From an uncultured Candidatus Melainabacteria bacterium (GTDB lineage Bacteria > Cyanobacteriota > Vampirovibrionia > LMEP-6097): a DNA stretch of 8,688 bases. Location: NCBI GenBank assembly GCA_937927525.1, contig CALBDR010000126.1, forward strand, positions 1 to 8,688, in the 5' to 3' direction. The notes beneath the pieces are model-generated. The model worked only from the letters and a program-made list of their open reading frames with translations, was not told the origin of the DNA and searched no databases. This document shows, in pieces, positions 1 to 7,580 of the stretch; the first letter of the stretch is position 1, and each line of letters starts with the position of its first letter. The position numbers and the translations under genes are program-made.

Positions 1-52
1 TGATCAATAGTTAACTTTATCAATTTATCTGCATTTACAGGGGGCAGTTTTT
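1..52. repeat. Left arm of 52-bp perfect terminal inverted repeat
   Basis: These bases are the exact reverse complement of 8637-8688; the match stops at base 53 (A here, G in the reverse complement of the right end). The arm starts with the palindrome TGATCA and includes AGTTAACT, an 8-bp palindrome flanked by two ATTGAT copies when read outward. It lies just downstream of the cdaA stop codon. I see no convincing start codon or terminator hairpin in it. It could be a real genomic repeat, or the shared overlap left when a de Bruijn assembler ends a contig at a branching node. 52 is even, which fits k-1 for an odd k. Confidence 0.95.
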
Positions 53-62
53 AAAAATTCAA

Positions 63-896
63 CTATTTACTCTTCTGGTTAAGATATTGATTAAAAACAG
101 AGTAGACAGAACTCAAAAATTTTGACTTTTTATGAGATTTGTTGGCATTATGAGCATAGAAAGAGTTCAACATATCCTCCATCTCTTCAAAATCATCATA
201 TCTCTTTAGTTTTCCACGAATCGCAATCGAAATATCCCCAGTTTCCTCAGAGACAACAAAACAAAGAGCATCAGTTACCTCACTAAAACCTATCGCAGCT
301 CTATGTCTTGTTCCATACTGCCAGTCCAATTTAGGATTCTCTGTCATCGGAAGAATCACTGCAGCTAAAGCAATTTTATCACCTCTAATTATTACAGCAC
401 CATCATGGAGCGGTGACTTATCTGAAAATATAGTTATCAATAATTCCTTAGTAATTTCAGAATTAATTGTGTAGCCTGGGTTAATATAATATCTCTCAGC
501 TTTTGCTTTTTCGATAATTACCAGAGCACCTTTTTTACTTTTCTGTAAGATTTGTAATGATTCGATAATTGCACGATTTGACTGCTGAATGGAATCAGCG
601 CCTTTGGCGCTGTCAGTATAACTAAGTAAATTAAACTCTCCACCCAGCTGAATTAAAACCCTTCTAAACTCAGGAGCAAAAATTACGATTAAACCCACAA
701 TGAAAGTCTGGGAGAAGATCTCAAAAATTTTAGTAATAATACTGAGCTTTAAAACATAGCAAAGCAATAGAATGGGAACGAAAATTATTAAACCACGAAG
801 TATACGCTCAGCCTGAGTACCACGGAAACGCACATAAATCTGATACATAGTCCAAGCAAGTATAGAAAGCTGAAAAATTACAGCTACTATACCCAT
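63..896 (-). CDS. cdaA: Diadenylate cyclase CdaA (membrane-bound c-di-AMP synthase)
   Basis: This enzyme condenses two ATP into cyclic di-AMP, a second messenger controlling potassium/osmotic and cell-envelope homeostasis. The 277-residue protein (B. subtilis CdaA is about 273) has three hydrophobic segments near residues 1-22, 33-50 and 56-74, then a DisA_N/DAC catalytic domain. Both catalytic signatures are visible: DGA at 165-167 in SPLHDGAVI and RHR at 197-199 in GTRHRAA. The Lys-rich tail (253-277) is poorly conserved. It lies 88 bp downstream of lysA on the same strand, an arrangement I associate with cyanobacteria, and the two are probably co-transcribed. The usual Firmicutes partners cdaR and glmM are not visible. 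The start is uncertain: ATG at 896 has no Shine-Dalgarno site, while the frame stays open upstream to 992 without ATG, GTG or TTG. The N-terminus is about 8 residues shorter than in Firmicutes. Family assignment is very secure. Confidence 0.96.
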   Translation of the reverse strand: MGIVAVIFQLSILAWTMYQIYVRFRGTQAERILRGLIIFVPILLLCYVLKLSIITKIFEIFSQTFIVGLIVIFAPEFRRVLIQLGGEFNLLSYTDSAKGADSIQQSNRAIIESLQILQKSKKGALVIIEKAKAERYYINPGYTINSEITKELLITIFSDKSPLHDGAVIIRGDKIALAAVILPMTENPKLDWQYGTRHRAAIGFSEVTDALCFVVSEETGDISIAIRGKLKRYDDFEEMEDMLNSFYAHNANKSHKKSKFLSSVYSVFNQYLNQKSK

Positions 897-923
897 AGTG
901 TCGTATTCGAGGTCTAAAAATTT

Positions 924-941
924 GTAGAAGAATTCTCCTAC
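924..941. promoter_or_regulatory. 18-bp near-perfect palindrome between lysA and cdaA
   Basis: On the plus strand this reads GTAGAAGAATTCTCCTAC, with 8 of 9 base pairs symmetrical about the centre of GAATTC. The dyad is 28 bp upstream of the cdaA ATG, in the 88-bp gap after lysA. That size and symmetry would suit a dimeric regulator's operator or a small mRNA stem. Read in the cdaA direction it contains TAGGAGA, a Shine-Dalgarno look-alike about 40 bases upstream of the ATG, too far to serve it. A chance palindrome is also possible. The rest of the gap shows nothing recognisable. Confidence 0.35.
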
Positions 942-984
942 GTCTAAATAGTTAAGCTCTAAACTAAGTTGTTCTTCTTCGATC

Positions 985-2367
985 TTATGCCCCTAAGCGC
1001 TCTGGTACTTCATCAAGTCTGATTAAATCCTCAAGACTCTCTCTTTTAACTATGATATCTGCTTTTCCTTGATTTACAAGTACCATAGCTGGCTTGGTAA
1101 CTCTATTATAATTACTCGCCATACTGTAATTATATGCACCAGTTGAGAAAATTACTATCAAGTCCTTTGATTCAATTTTAGGTAATTCGATATCTTTAAT
1201 TAAAATATCGCCTGACTCACAGTACTTGCCAGCTATAGTTACCTTTTCTCTCTCAAGGGAATTGACTTTCGAATCGACAGTCGCCTCATATTCAGCTTGA
1301 TACATAATAGGACGAACATTATCAGCCATACCACCATCTACTGCAACATACTTTCTCACGCCAGGAATATCTTTGATATTTCCGACTTCATAAACAGTAA
1401 GTCCAGCTGGACCTAATAAACTTCTACCTGGCTCGACTAAAATTCTAGGTAATTCTAAATCTAGTTTCTCACAATTAGCTTTCACTGAATCACATATAAT
1501 TTTCACCCAATCTCTAATCTCTGGAGGATCGTCACTTTCCATGTACTTGATACCTAGTCCACCACCGACGTTTAGGTCTTGAAGTTTAATATTATATTTA
1601 TCCTGAATTTGTTTAAATTCCTGAAGAAGTACATTAGGAACATCTTTATGGGGTTCAGTTTCAAAAATTTGTGAACCTATATGTGCGTGTAAACCTTTAA
1701 TGGAAATATTTGGATATTTTTTTTGAAGATCTTGAATAGTTTTAATAAGCTTATCTACTTCATTTAAATTAAAACCGAATTTACTGTCAATTCTTCCTGT
1801 TTTAATGTATTCATGAGTATGGCACTCAATTCCAGGAGTTAACCTAATAGTAAAATTGATTTTTTTAGATCTAAGAGCCTCTTTTTCTTCGAGTATAGTC
1901 GAAATTAAATTCAATTCATGAAAATTATCGAGCATAATCGAAGCAATTTCATTTTCAATCGCCATCTCAAGCTCATCATAAGACTTATTATTTCCATGGA
2001 AAATTATTCTTTCTTTAGGGAAATTAACCGAAAGTGCGGTAAACAACTCACCACCACTAACAACATCTAAGCCTAAGCCTTCCTGCTCAATTATCTTACA
2101 GATCGCCCTTGTGTTTAAAGCTTTAGAGGCATAGACAACTAAAGTATCAGCTTCATAGAAATCTTTAAAAGCCTGAGTATACTGGCGTGCACGCTCACGA
2201 ATGGTTTCTTCGCAGAGGATATATAAAGGTGAACCGAATCGTTTTACTAGATCTTTAACCTTTAAAGAACCAATAGAGATTTCTTGCTCAGAATCCACAT
2301 AATATGTAAGTGGTTTTAGATGACTTGAACTAATAGTTTGGCTTGACATAGAGTGATATTTTAACAT
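985..2367 (-). CDS. lysA: Diaminopimelate decarboxylase
   Basis: LysA is the PLP-dependent last step of lysine synthesis, decarboxylating meso-diaminopimelate to L-lysine in the cytoplasm. It is a fold-type III (alanine-racemase-like) enzyme. Visible motifs in order: the PLP-binding lysine K82 in YASKA, substrate/PLP segment HAHIGSQ (227-233), glycine-rich phosphate loop GGGLGI (268-273), EPGRS (312-316), and the catalytic cysteine C383 in CESGD, contributed by the partner subunit of the dimer. The C-terminal beta domain is complete (ending near 440). The 460-residue length is normal for the longer, cyanobacterial-type enzymes with an N-terminal lead of about 35 residues. EGLGLDVVSGGEL and FHGNNKS also look cyanobacterial. 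ATG at 2367 is the annotated start, but a second ATG at residue 7 (2349) is equally possible and neither has a Shine-Dalgarno site. It is first in a probable lysA-cdaA transcript, divergent from nadE. Confidence 0.97.
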   Translation of the reverse strand: MLKYHSMSSQTISSSHLKPLTYYVDSEQEISIGSLKVKDLVKRFGSPLYILCEETIRERARQYTQAFKDFYEADTLVVYASKALNTRAICKIIEQEGLGLDVVSGGELFTALSVNFPKERIIFHGNNKSYDELEMAIENEIASIMLDNFHELNLISTILEEKEALRSKKINFTIRLTPGIECHTHEYIKTGRIDSKFGFNLNEVDKLIKTIQDLQKKYPNISIKGLHAHIGSQIFETEPHKDVPNVLLQEFKQIQDKYNIKLQDLNVGGGLGIKYMESDDPPEIRDWVKIICDSVKANCEKLDLELPRILVEPGRSLLGPAGLTVYEVGNIKDIPGVRKYVAVDGGMADNVRPIMYQAEYEATVDSKVNSLEREKVTIAGKYCESGDILIKDIELPKIESKDLIVIFSTGAYNYSMASNYNRVTKPAMVLVNQGKADIIVKRESLEDLIRLDEVPERLGA

Positions 2368-2397
2368 TTGAACGAAAAAACTTTTCTATTCTATAAT
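2368..2397 (+). promoter_or_regulatory. Probable sigma-70 promoter of the nadE-mqnA-GH3 operon
   Basis: A -35 box TTGAAC (2368-2373), an 18-bp spacer and a perfect -10 box TATAAT (2392-2397) lie in the 40-bp region between divergent lysA and nadE. Transcription would be expected to start around 2403-2405, only 3-5 bases before the nadE ATG at 2408, giving a leaderless or near-leaderless message. The -35 box abuts the lysA start codon. For lysA on the minus strand only a weak TAGAAT -10 candidate (2388-2393) is visible, without a good -35, so the lysA promoter remains unassigned. Confidence 0.6.
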
Positions 2398-2407
2398 TTA
2401 TAAGTTC

Positions 2408-4078
2408 ATGAAAATCTACCTAGCCCAAATTAATCCCATAATAGGTGACTTAGAAAGTAACTTCAAAAAACATCTTGAAATCATTCAAAAAACGGACGAG
2501 CACAGCCACAGGTTAATTATTTTCCCAGAACTAAGTTTAATAGGTTACCCACCACGTGACTTGATTCTCAAACCTAGCTTTTATAACGAGCAATTAAGTT
2601 ACATAAAAGAACTTGCAAAAGCAGTAGATGCTAATACTGGCATGCTTTTAGGTGGCTTATCAAAGAATGAAGGACCTGGTTATCCACTGTTTAATTCAAT
2701 TTATTACCTTCATTGGAATAAAATTTCTAAAATTTTTAATAAAAGTCTATTACCTAGTTACGACATCTTTGATGAGAAAAGGTATTTTGAACCATGCCTT
2801 GAAGTAGATGAGAATACCTTTGAATTTGATGGTAAAAAATTTGGTGTTAGCATCTGTGAAGATATCTGGACTGAGGATGGACAAGAAATTTATTTAGATA
2901 ACCCCATGGAAAGACTTAATGCATATGGTGCAGAAGTTTTTATTAATTGTTCAGCTTCTCCGTTCACCAGTAAAAAACTTGAAGAAAGAAAAAATATTTT
3001 AAAGAGAAATATTAATAGATATAAAAGACCTGTGATTTATGTTAACCAGGTAGGTGCTAATGACCACTTAGTCTTCGATGGGAACTCCGTGGTACTTAAT
3101 CATGAAAGTCAAATCATAAATAAAGCCAAAGCCTTTATGGAAGACTTAATCGAAGTTTCCTATGAAGATCTATCAAAACCTGGTCACTTAGAAACAACTT
3201 TAGAGTTTACTGAAGATGAAAAAATTGAAATGAACCTAGAGGCTATAAAGCTTGGTTTGAAAGATTACTTAGCTAAATGCGGCTTTAAGAAAGCTATTCT
3301 AGGGCTATCTGGTGGTATGGACTCTGCTTTAGTAGCTTACATAGCAGCTTATGCCTTAGGGAAAGATAAGCTTAAAGCTATCATGTTACCTTCACGTTTC
3401 ACAAGTGAAGAGAGCTTAAAAGATGCAAGAGAGCTTGCTCATAACCTAGGACTTATTTCTGAAAATAATTATTTGGAAATTAATATTAATGGTCTTCACA
3501 GTGAAATGAAAACTTTGATGCCTGGAATCAGTGCACTTGCTGAAGAGAATCTCCAAGCTAGATTAAGAGCAAACATTTTGCTTGCTCAATCTAATACTGA
3601 TAACTCGATACTACTTGCCACCAGTAACAAATCAGAGCTAGCAGTAGGCTATGCCACTATCTATGGTGACACCTGTGGAGGGATCGCGATACTAGGCGAT
3701 CTTATGAAAACTGAAGTCTATCAAATGGCTAAATATATTAATGAAAAGCATAAAGAAGAATTCCCAGCAGGGATAATCCCAGAAAATATAATCCACAAAG
3801 CTCCTACAGCTGAGCTTAGAGAAAATCAAAAAGATCAAGACTCACTTCCACCATACGAGGTGCTAGATCAGATAATTTATCATTACGTCGAAGAAATGAT
3901 GTCTTTAAAAGATATTATTAATTTAGGTTTCAATCCAGAATTGGTTAAAAGGATTCTCAATTTAATCGATCGCAATGAATATAAGAGACAACAATACCCA
4001 CCAATAGTAAAAATACAAGGAAAGACCTTCGGTTATGGACGTAAAATGCCTATAGCTCAAGGGTATAAACATAAATAG
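2408..4078 (+). CDS. nadE: Glutamine-dependent NAD(+) synthetase
   Basis: NadE catalyses the last step of NAD synthesis, amidating deamido-NAD(+) (nicotinate adenine dinucleotide) using ATP and ammonia released from glutamine. The 556-residue protein is the two-domain type, of normal length. The N-terminal nitrilase-fold glutaminase domain (1 to about 250) has its Glu-Lys-Cys triad: E41 in FPEL, K112 in NKSLLP and C150 in SICEDIW. The C-terminal synthetase domain (about 270-556) has the ATP-pyrophosphatase P-loop SGGMDS (301-306), KTEVY (434-438) and the PTAELRENQKDQDSLPPYE segment (466-483) typical of the family. The ATG at 2408 begins the protein exactly where the domain begins (MKIYLAQINPIIGD) and has no room for a ribosome-binding site if the promoter just upstream is real. 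mqnA follows after 12 bp. Confidence 0.97.
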   Translation: MKIYLAQINPIIGDLESNFKKHLEIIQKTDEHSHRLIIFPELSLIGYPPRDLILKPSFYNEQLSYIKELAKAVDANTGMLLGGLSKNEGPGYPLFNSIYYLHWNKISKIFNKSLLPSYDIFDEKRYFEPCLEVDENTFEFDGKKFGVSICEDIWTEDGQEIYLDNPMERLNAYGAEVFINCSASPFTSKKLEERKNILKRNINRYKRPVIYVNQVGANDHLVFDGNSVVLNHESQIINKAKAFMEDLIEVSYEDLSKPGHLETTLEFTEDEKIEMNLEAIKLGLKDYLAKCGFKKAILGLSGGMDSALVAYIAAYALGKDKLKAIMLPSRFTSEESLKDARELAHNLGLISENNYLEININGLHSEMKTLMPGISALAEENLQARLRANILLAQSNTDNSILLATSNKSELAVGYATIYGDTCGGIAILGDLMKTEVYQMAKYINEKHKEEFPAGIIPENIIHKAPTAELRENQKDQDSLPPYEVLDQIIYHYVEEMMSLKDIINLGFNPELVKRILNLIDRNEYKRQQYPPIVKIQGKTFGYGRKMPIAQGYKHK

Positions 4079-4090
4079 AAGTCAGAATTA

Positions 4091-4963
4091 ATGAAAAAAC
4101 TTATTCGAATTGGACAAATTTCATACATAAATTGTTTAGTTTTTAACTATCCTTTAGACCTTTTATTAAAAGATGATTCACGCCTAGAAAGTGAAATTAA
4201 AAATTATAAAAAACTCCAAGAACTTGGCTATGAAATAGAAACAGTAAAAGGTGTTCCTCGTAAACTTAATTCATTACTAAATGAAAACAAACTCGACATT
4301 GCACCTATCTCAAGCTTCGAATTTCTACGCCACAATAATAGTTCTAGCTCTGAAGAAGGCTATGAGCTTATTCCGAAAGCTTCTATTAGCTCTATAGGAA
4401 AGGTAAAGAGCGTTATATTTTTCACAAATATTCCTCCTAAAGATTTAACTAAAGTCTATTTAAGTAATGAAAGTGCAAGTTCTGTTGGGCTTTTAAAGAT
4501 TCTTTTAAAAGATAAGTATGCTCATGATTTATCGAAGCTTGACTTTAAAAAGTTTGAAGGTTACGGAAATGAGCTAGAGAACAAGCTTCTAATCGGTGAT
4601 AAAGCTTTAGAAAAAATCCAAAACCATAATTACAAATATGCATTAGACCTAGGTGAAGAATGGTATCAGTTTACAGAAGAGCTCCCTATGGTTTTCGGAC
4701 TTTGGGCTCATAGACTAGATAATGATTGTGCAAAATTAGTTTCAGACTTAGTTCATGAACTAAAAAACTATGCTCTTGAAAATTTACTAGAAGATATTAT
4801 TATCGAAGCCTATAGAAAAACTGGCATCAGTAAAAAAGTACTATATGATTACTTTAATGAGCTGAATTTTGATTTTGATGCAAAGCATGAAGAAGCTCTA
4901 AGTAAATATGAGACTTACCTTTTAAAAAATGAACTTATCAAAAAACACTCACAAGCTCTCTAA
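4091..4963 (+). CDS. mqnA: Chorismate dehydratase MqnA (futalosine pathway)
   Basis: MqnA converts chorismate to 3-[(1-carboxyvinyl)oxy]benzoate, the first committed step of the futalosine route to menaquinone. The fold resembles periplasmic binding proteins, but the enzyme is cytoplasmic and this protein has no signal peptide. Family landmarks are IGQISYINC (7-15), VKGVPRKLNSLL (52-63), LDIAPISSFEF (68-78), ASISSIGKVKSV (97-108), SNESASSVGLLKILL (125-139), LLIGDKAL (166-173) and LPMVFGLWAHR (198-208). The 290-residue length is typical, with a slightly long insertion near 24-48. It starts 12 bp after nadE and its last 35 bp overlap the GH3 gene, so it is mid-operon. No other menaquinone gene (mqnB, C, D or E) is in the window, so the complete pathway is inferred to lie elsewhere. 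Presence of this route argues against an ordinary phylloquinone-making cyanobacterium. Confidence 0.93.
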   Translation: MKKLIRIGQISYINCLVFNYPLDLLLKDDSRLESEIKNYKKLQELGYEIETVKGVPRKLNSLLNENKLDIAPISSFEFLRHNNSSSSEEGYELIPKASISSIGKVKSVIFFTNIPPKDLTKVYLSNESASSVGLLKILLKDKYAHDLSKLDFKKFEGYGNELENKLLIGDKALEKIQNHNYKYALDLGEEWYQFTEELPMVFGLWAHRLDNDCAKLVSDLVHELKNYALENLLEDIIIEAYRKTGISKKVLYDYFNELNFDFDAKHEEALSKYETYLLKNELIKKHSQAL

Positions 4964-6425
4964 TCTTTTCATAGTCGGTTTTGAAGGCACTATATTAACA
5001 GAGAAACTTAAAGAAAAACTTCTAAAGCTAAGCCCAGCTGGCATAATTTTATTTGACACGAATATAGAATCACGCGAACAAGTAAAAAAACTAATCATTG
5101 ACCTAAAAAATTCACTAGGTGAAAAATTATTAATTTCAGTAGATCAGGAAGGTGGTAAGGTAGAGCGTTTACGTAAAATTTCTCCAAGCCTTTGTAGCCT
5201 TTATGCTTTAGGAAAAGCAAGTTCGGAATTAATTACTAAAGGTGACGGCTCCCTCAGTGAAAAATCTCTAGAAAATTTAAAAATTCACACCAGGCTTCTA
5301 GCTTTAGATTTAGTAGACTTAGGTTTCAATTTAGTCTTTGCACCTTGTGCTGATTTAAACAGCAATCCATTGAACCCTATTATCGGGACTCGCAGCCTAG
5401 GAGAAAATTCAGATTTGATTTCTATGCAGCTAAATATTATTATTAATGAACTTAAAAAATATCCATTACTCCACTGTGTTAAACACTTCCCTGGACATGG
5501 TGACGCTAAAATAGATTCACACTTAGCTTTACCTGAAATAGATTTATCAGAGCTAACTAAATTTGAGCAACACCTTAAGCCATTTAAAGAGTCTATTAAA
5601 CTAGATACTGATTCCGTGATGGTTGCGCATGCAAGATTCAAGCTACCATTTCAAATTACCGAGGAATTGAAACTTGAAAATGGAACATCTTTTTCTGAAT
5701 TACCAGCAAGTATAAACTCTAAATTAATCAAAGACTTTCTCTCTCAGTATTTAAAGTTTAACAACTTAGTTATTTCAGATGAAATTACAATGAAAGCCCT
5801 TAATAAATTTGGTAGTTATGAAAGTATTGCAAAGAAAATGATTAAAGCCGGAAATGATTTAGTGATTTGGAATACGAATATAGATGAGGCTTTAGAAGTT
5901 TCTGAAGCTGAACTTAGTTCAGAGTTATTAGATTTAATATCAGGCTCTCTCGATAAAATTGATAGTTTTCATGAGCTTTTAAATGAGAGACAAAAAAATC
6001 ACAAGATGCCTGAAAATTATGATTTTGAAATAGATACTTTGTATCAAAAACAGAAAGACTTTCTAGCACCACTTTTCAACAATTATGATTTAAAAGAATT
6101 TTCTTCACCTGACTTCATTTTTAGCTTCGATCATCATAAAATTGAAAATTTTGTTCTTAATAAAATTTTCCCTGACACTCCTGTTGAACGCTTTAATAAC
6201 AGTAGTAATTTAATTGAGATTCTAAATAAATATCAAAACAAAAAAATTCTAGTTTTTTCTTTCCTAGCTTATACCAATCCAAAACAACGAGAACAAATAA
6301 ATCTAATTAAAGAATCTCAAAACCAAGTTCAAGAAATAGCTTGTGATTTCCCTGATTCTGAAGCTGATATTAATTTATTTGGATTCAATAGAATTCATCT
6401 AGACACTTTAATCAACTTCTACTGA
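4929..6425 (+). CDS. nagZ: Glycoside hydrolase family 3, NagZ-like beta-N-acetylhexosaminidase
   Basis: This is a GH3 enzyme expected to remove terminal beta-N-acetylglucosamine, typically from peptidoglycan fragments during wall recycling. The catalytic TIM barrel (about 10-345) shows VDQEGG (71-76), the NagZ signature KHFPGHG (185-191) followed by DSH (196-198), whose His is the usual acid/base, MVAH (231-234), and the nucleophile D284 in VISDEITM. No signal peptide or lipobox is seen, so it is probably cytoplasmic. At 498 residues it is longer than the single-domain E. coli enzyme (about 340). The extra 150 C-terminal residues contain KKILVFSFLAYTNPKQREQ (438-456), resembling the alpha/beta C-terminal domain of two-domain GH3 proteins, but shorter. 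ATG 4929 is the only standard start before the conserved LFIVGFEG, so the 35-bp overlap with mqnA is well supported. The 3' end overlaps the opposing glycosyltransferase gene by 18 bp. Exact substrate is inferred. Confidence 0.88.
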   Translation: MNLSKNTHKLSNLFIVGFEGTILTEKLKEKLLKLSPAGIILFDTNIESREQVKKLIIDLKNSLGEKLLISVDQEGGKVERLRKISPSLCSLYALGKASSELITKGDGSLSEKSLENLKIHTRLLALDLVDLGFNLVFAPCADLNSNPLNPIIGTRSLGENSDLISMQLNIIINELKKYPLLHCVKHFPGHGDAKIDSHLALPEIDLSELTKFEQHLKPFKESIKLDTDSVMVAHARFKLPFQITEELKLENGTSFSELPASINSKLIKDFLSQYLKFNNLVISDEITMKALNKFGSYESIAKKMIKAGNDLVIWNTNIDEALEVSEAELSSELLDLISGSLDKIDSFHELLNERQKNHKMPENYDFEIDTLYQKQKDFLAPLFNNYDLKEFSSPDFIFSFDHHKIENFVLNKIFPDTPVERFNNSSNLIEILNKYQNKKILVFSFLAYTNPKQREQINLIKESQNQVQEIACDFPDSEADINLFGFNRIHLDTLINFY

Positions 6426-7574
6426 AGCCTTCTCATCATCCTGCTCCGCAGGAGACTCTTTAAGAGCTTCATCATCCAAATCAATAGTCTTCTTTTTAAT
6501 CCTATCTTTAAAACTAAATTTCTTTGATCTAGTCTTCTGAGAAATAAGCTCAGCTGCGTTAATGGCTCCTAGTATCTTAGAAAGTTCAAATGATAGATAA
6601 TTAACTTTCTTCTTATCAAATAGAATCAAAGAGTATATAATCTCAAAAAGCAAAAATATAATTTTCAAATTTAAATAAATCGGAACAGAATTTATATATT
6701 TTTTCGAAAACTCAGGAAAGAAAGACTTTTCATCTTCACTTAAACCGACGAATTCTGGCGCTTTACGCTTAAGTCTGTCAGTGTGAGCAATCCAATAAAG
6801 ACTTCTACCAGCTTTAAAATACCATTTACGGATATTTTGCATAGTTAAAGTATCAGGGCTAACCGGGTGAAAAACGATACACTGGGGCACATAAAGCATC
6901 GGTACGTTAATCGTACTTAAATATTCAAAAAATTCATAATCATCATGAGTACCGAAACCTCCAGCTGCATTTGCGCCTAGATCAGTTCTAAAATCTCCAC
7001 AATTATTAAAAATTTCTCTTCTTACTAAGAAGTTTACTCCAGAAGGGAATTTGGCGGAGCCAAATTCAGATTCAAAAGGATAAAACTTCTCCTCATCACC
7101 ATAACTATGACCAGAAAAAGCTTCTTGAGCAATAGCATAGGGTGCTTCAATATTTAACCATTCCGGCAAAGTGTCTTCCCATAAAGGAATAGATCGCCCA
7201 CCATAGATACCGATCTCATGATCTATACATGTATCTGCTATTTTAAAAACTTCTCTTAACCAATCCTCATCTAAAGAAACATCATCATGAATAAAGGCTA
7301 AAAGTGAACCTTTAGCTTCTTTAATTGCTGCATTTCTTGCAGCAGAGATTCCTTGTTGTTCCTCTGAAATATATTTAATTCTAAGCCTGTTATCTTCGAT
7401 AAACTTATAAACTACAGAGCTAGTGTTATCAGTAGAGTTATTATCAACGATAAAAGTCTCTATTTCCATCTCTTCAGAAGGTGATAACATTACAAACTGA
7501 GCCGAAAGATCATTTAACAATTGCTCAAGTAAATTTGCTCTATTATAAGTAGTGATAATTACGCTAAGTTTCAT
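6408..7574 (-). CDS. Family 2 glycosyltransferase (GT-A fold)
   Basis: This enzyme transfers a sugar from a nucleotide-sugar donor; acceptor and product cannot be read from the sequence. The GT-A domain starts immediately (MKLSVIITTYNRANLLEQLL), with VDNNSTD at 43-49, the nucleotide/metal-binding acidic motif HDD at 96-98 (the DxD position), and DDYEF (211-215), where GT2 enzymes usually carry the ED/catalytic-base motif. HPVSPDTL (236-243) and RKWYFKAGRSLYW (249-261) follow. A hydrophobic stretch near 297-319 suggests membrane association or one membrane helix. The tail is strongly charged, Lys/Arg-rich at 346-363 and Asp/Glu-rich at 366-388. The start at 7574 fits the family N-terminus exactly and lies 6 bp from the divergent queA start. 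It is not obviously in an operon with anything in the window. A role in lipopolysaccharide, capsule or protein glycosylation is possible but not shown. Confidence 0.88.
   Translation of the reverse strand: MKLSVIITTYNRANLLEQLLNDLSAQFVMLSPSEEMEIETFIVDNNSTDNTSSVVYKFIEDNRLRIKYISEEQQGISAARNAAIKEAKGSLLAFIHDDVSLDEDWLREVFKIADTCIDHEIGIYGGRSIPLWEDTLPEWLNIEAPYAIAQEAFSGHSYGDEEKFYPFESEFGSAKFPSGVNFLVRREIFNNCGDFRTDLGANAAGGFGTHDDYEFFEYLSTINVPMLYVPQCIVFHPVSPDTLTMQNIRKWYFKAGRSLYWIAHTDRLKRKAPEFVGLSEDEKSFFPEFSKKYINSVPIYLNLKIIFLLFEIIYSLILFDKKKVNYLSFELSKILGAINAAELISQKTRSKKFSFKDRIKKKTIDLDDEALKESPAEQDDEKASVEVD
7521..7549 (+). promoter_or_regulatory. Candidate queA promoter inside the glycosyltransferase gene
   Basis: Since only 6 bp separate the two divergent start codons, the queA promoter must lie in the first codons of the opposing gene. 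The best candidate is TTGCTC (7521-7526), a 17-bp spacer and TATAAG (7544-7549), placing the transcription start near 7556-7558 and giving a leader of about 24 bases. TGATAAT at 7553-7559 is an alternative -10 without a good -35. The match is imperfect and A+T-rich sequence makes chance hits common. Confidence 0.25.
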
Positions 7575-7580
7575 TTAATC

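Noticed and set aside
596..612. Perfect G+C-rich hairpin CAGCGCC-TTT-GGCGCTG
   Set aside because: It is inside the cdaA coding sequence (around SAKGADS), with no T-run on either strand and no gene end nearby. It is most likely a chance palindrome within codons.
4061..4095. Separate promoter for mqnA
   Set aside because: Only 12 bp separate nadE and mqnA, and no paired -35/-10 elements stand out. Co-transcription is simpler.
5285..5641. 118-codon open frame on the minus strand
   Set aside because: It lies wholly within the GH3 catalytic barrel, antisense to the KHFPGHG region, and its protein has no recognisable family features. It is a shadow of a real gene.
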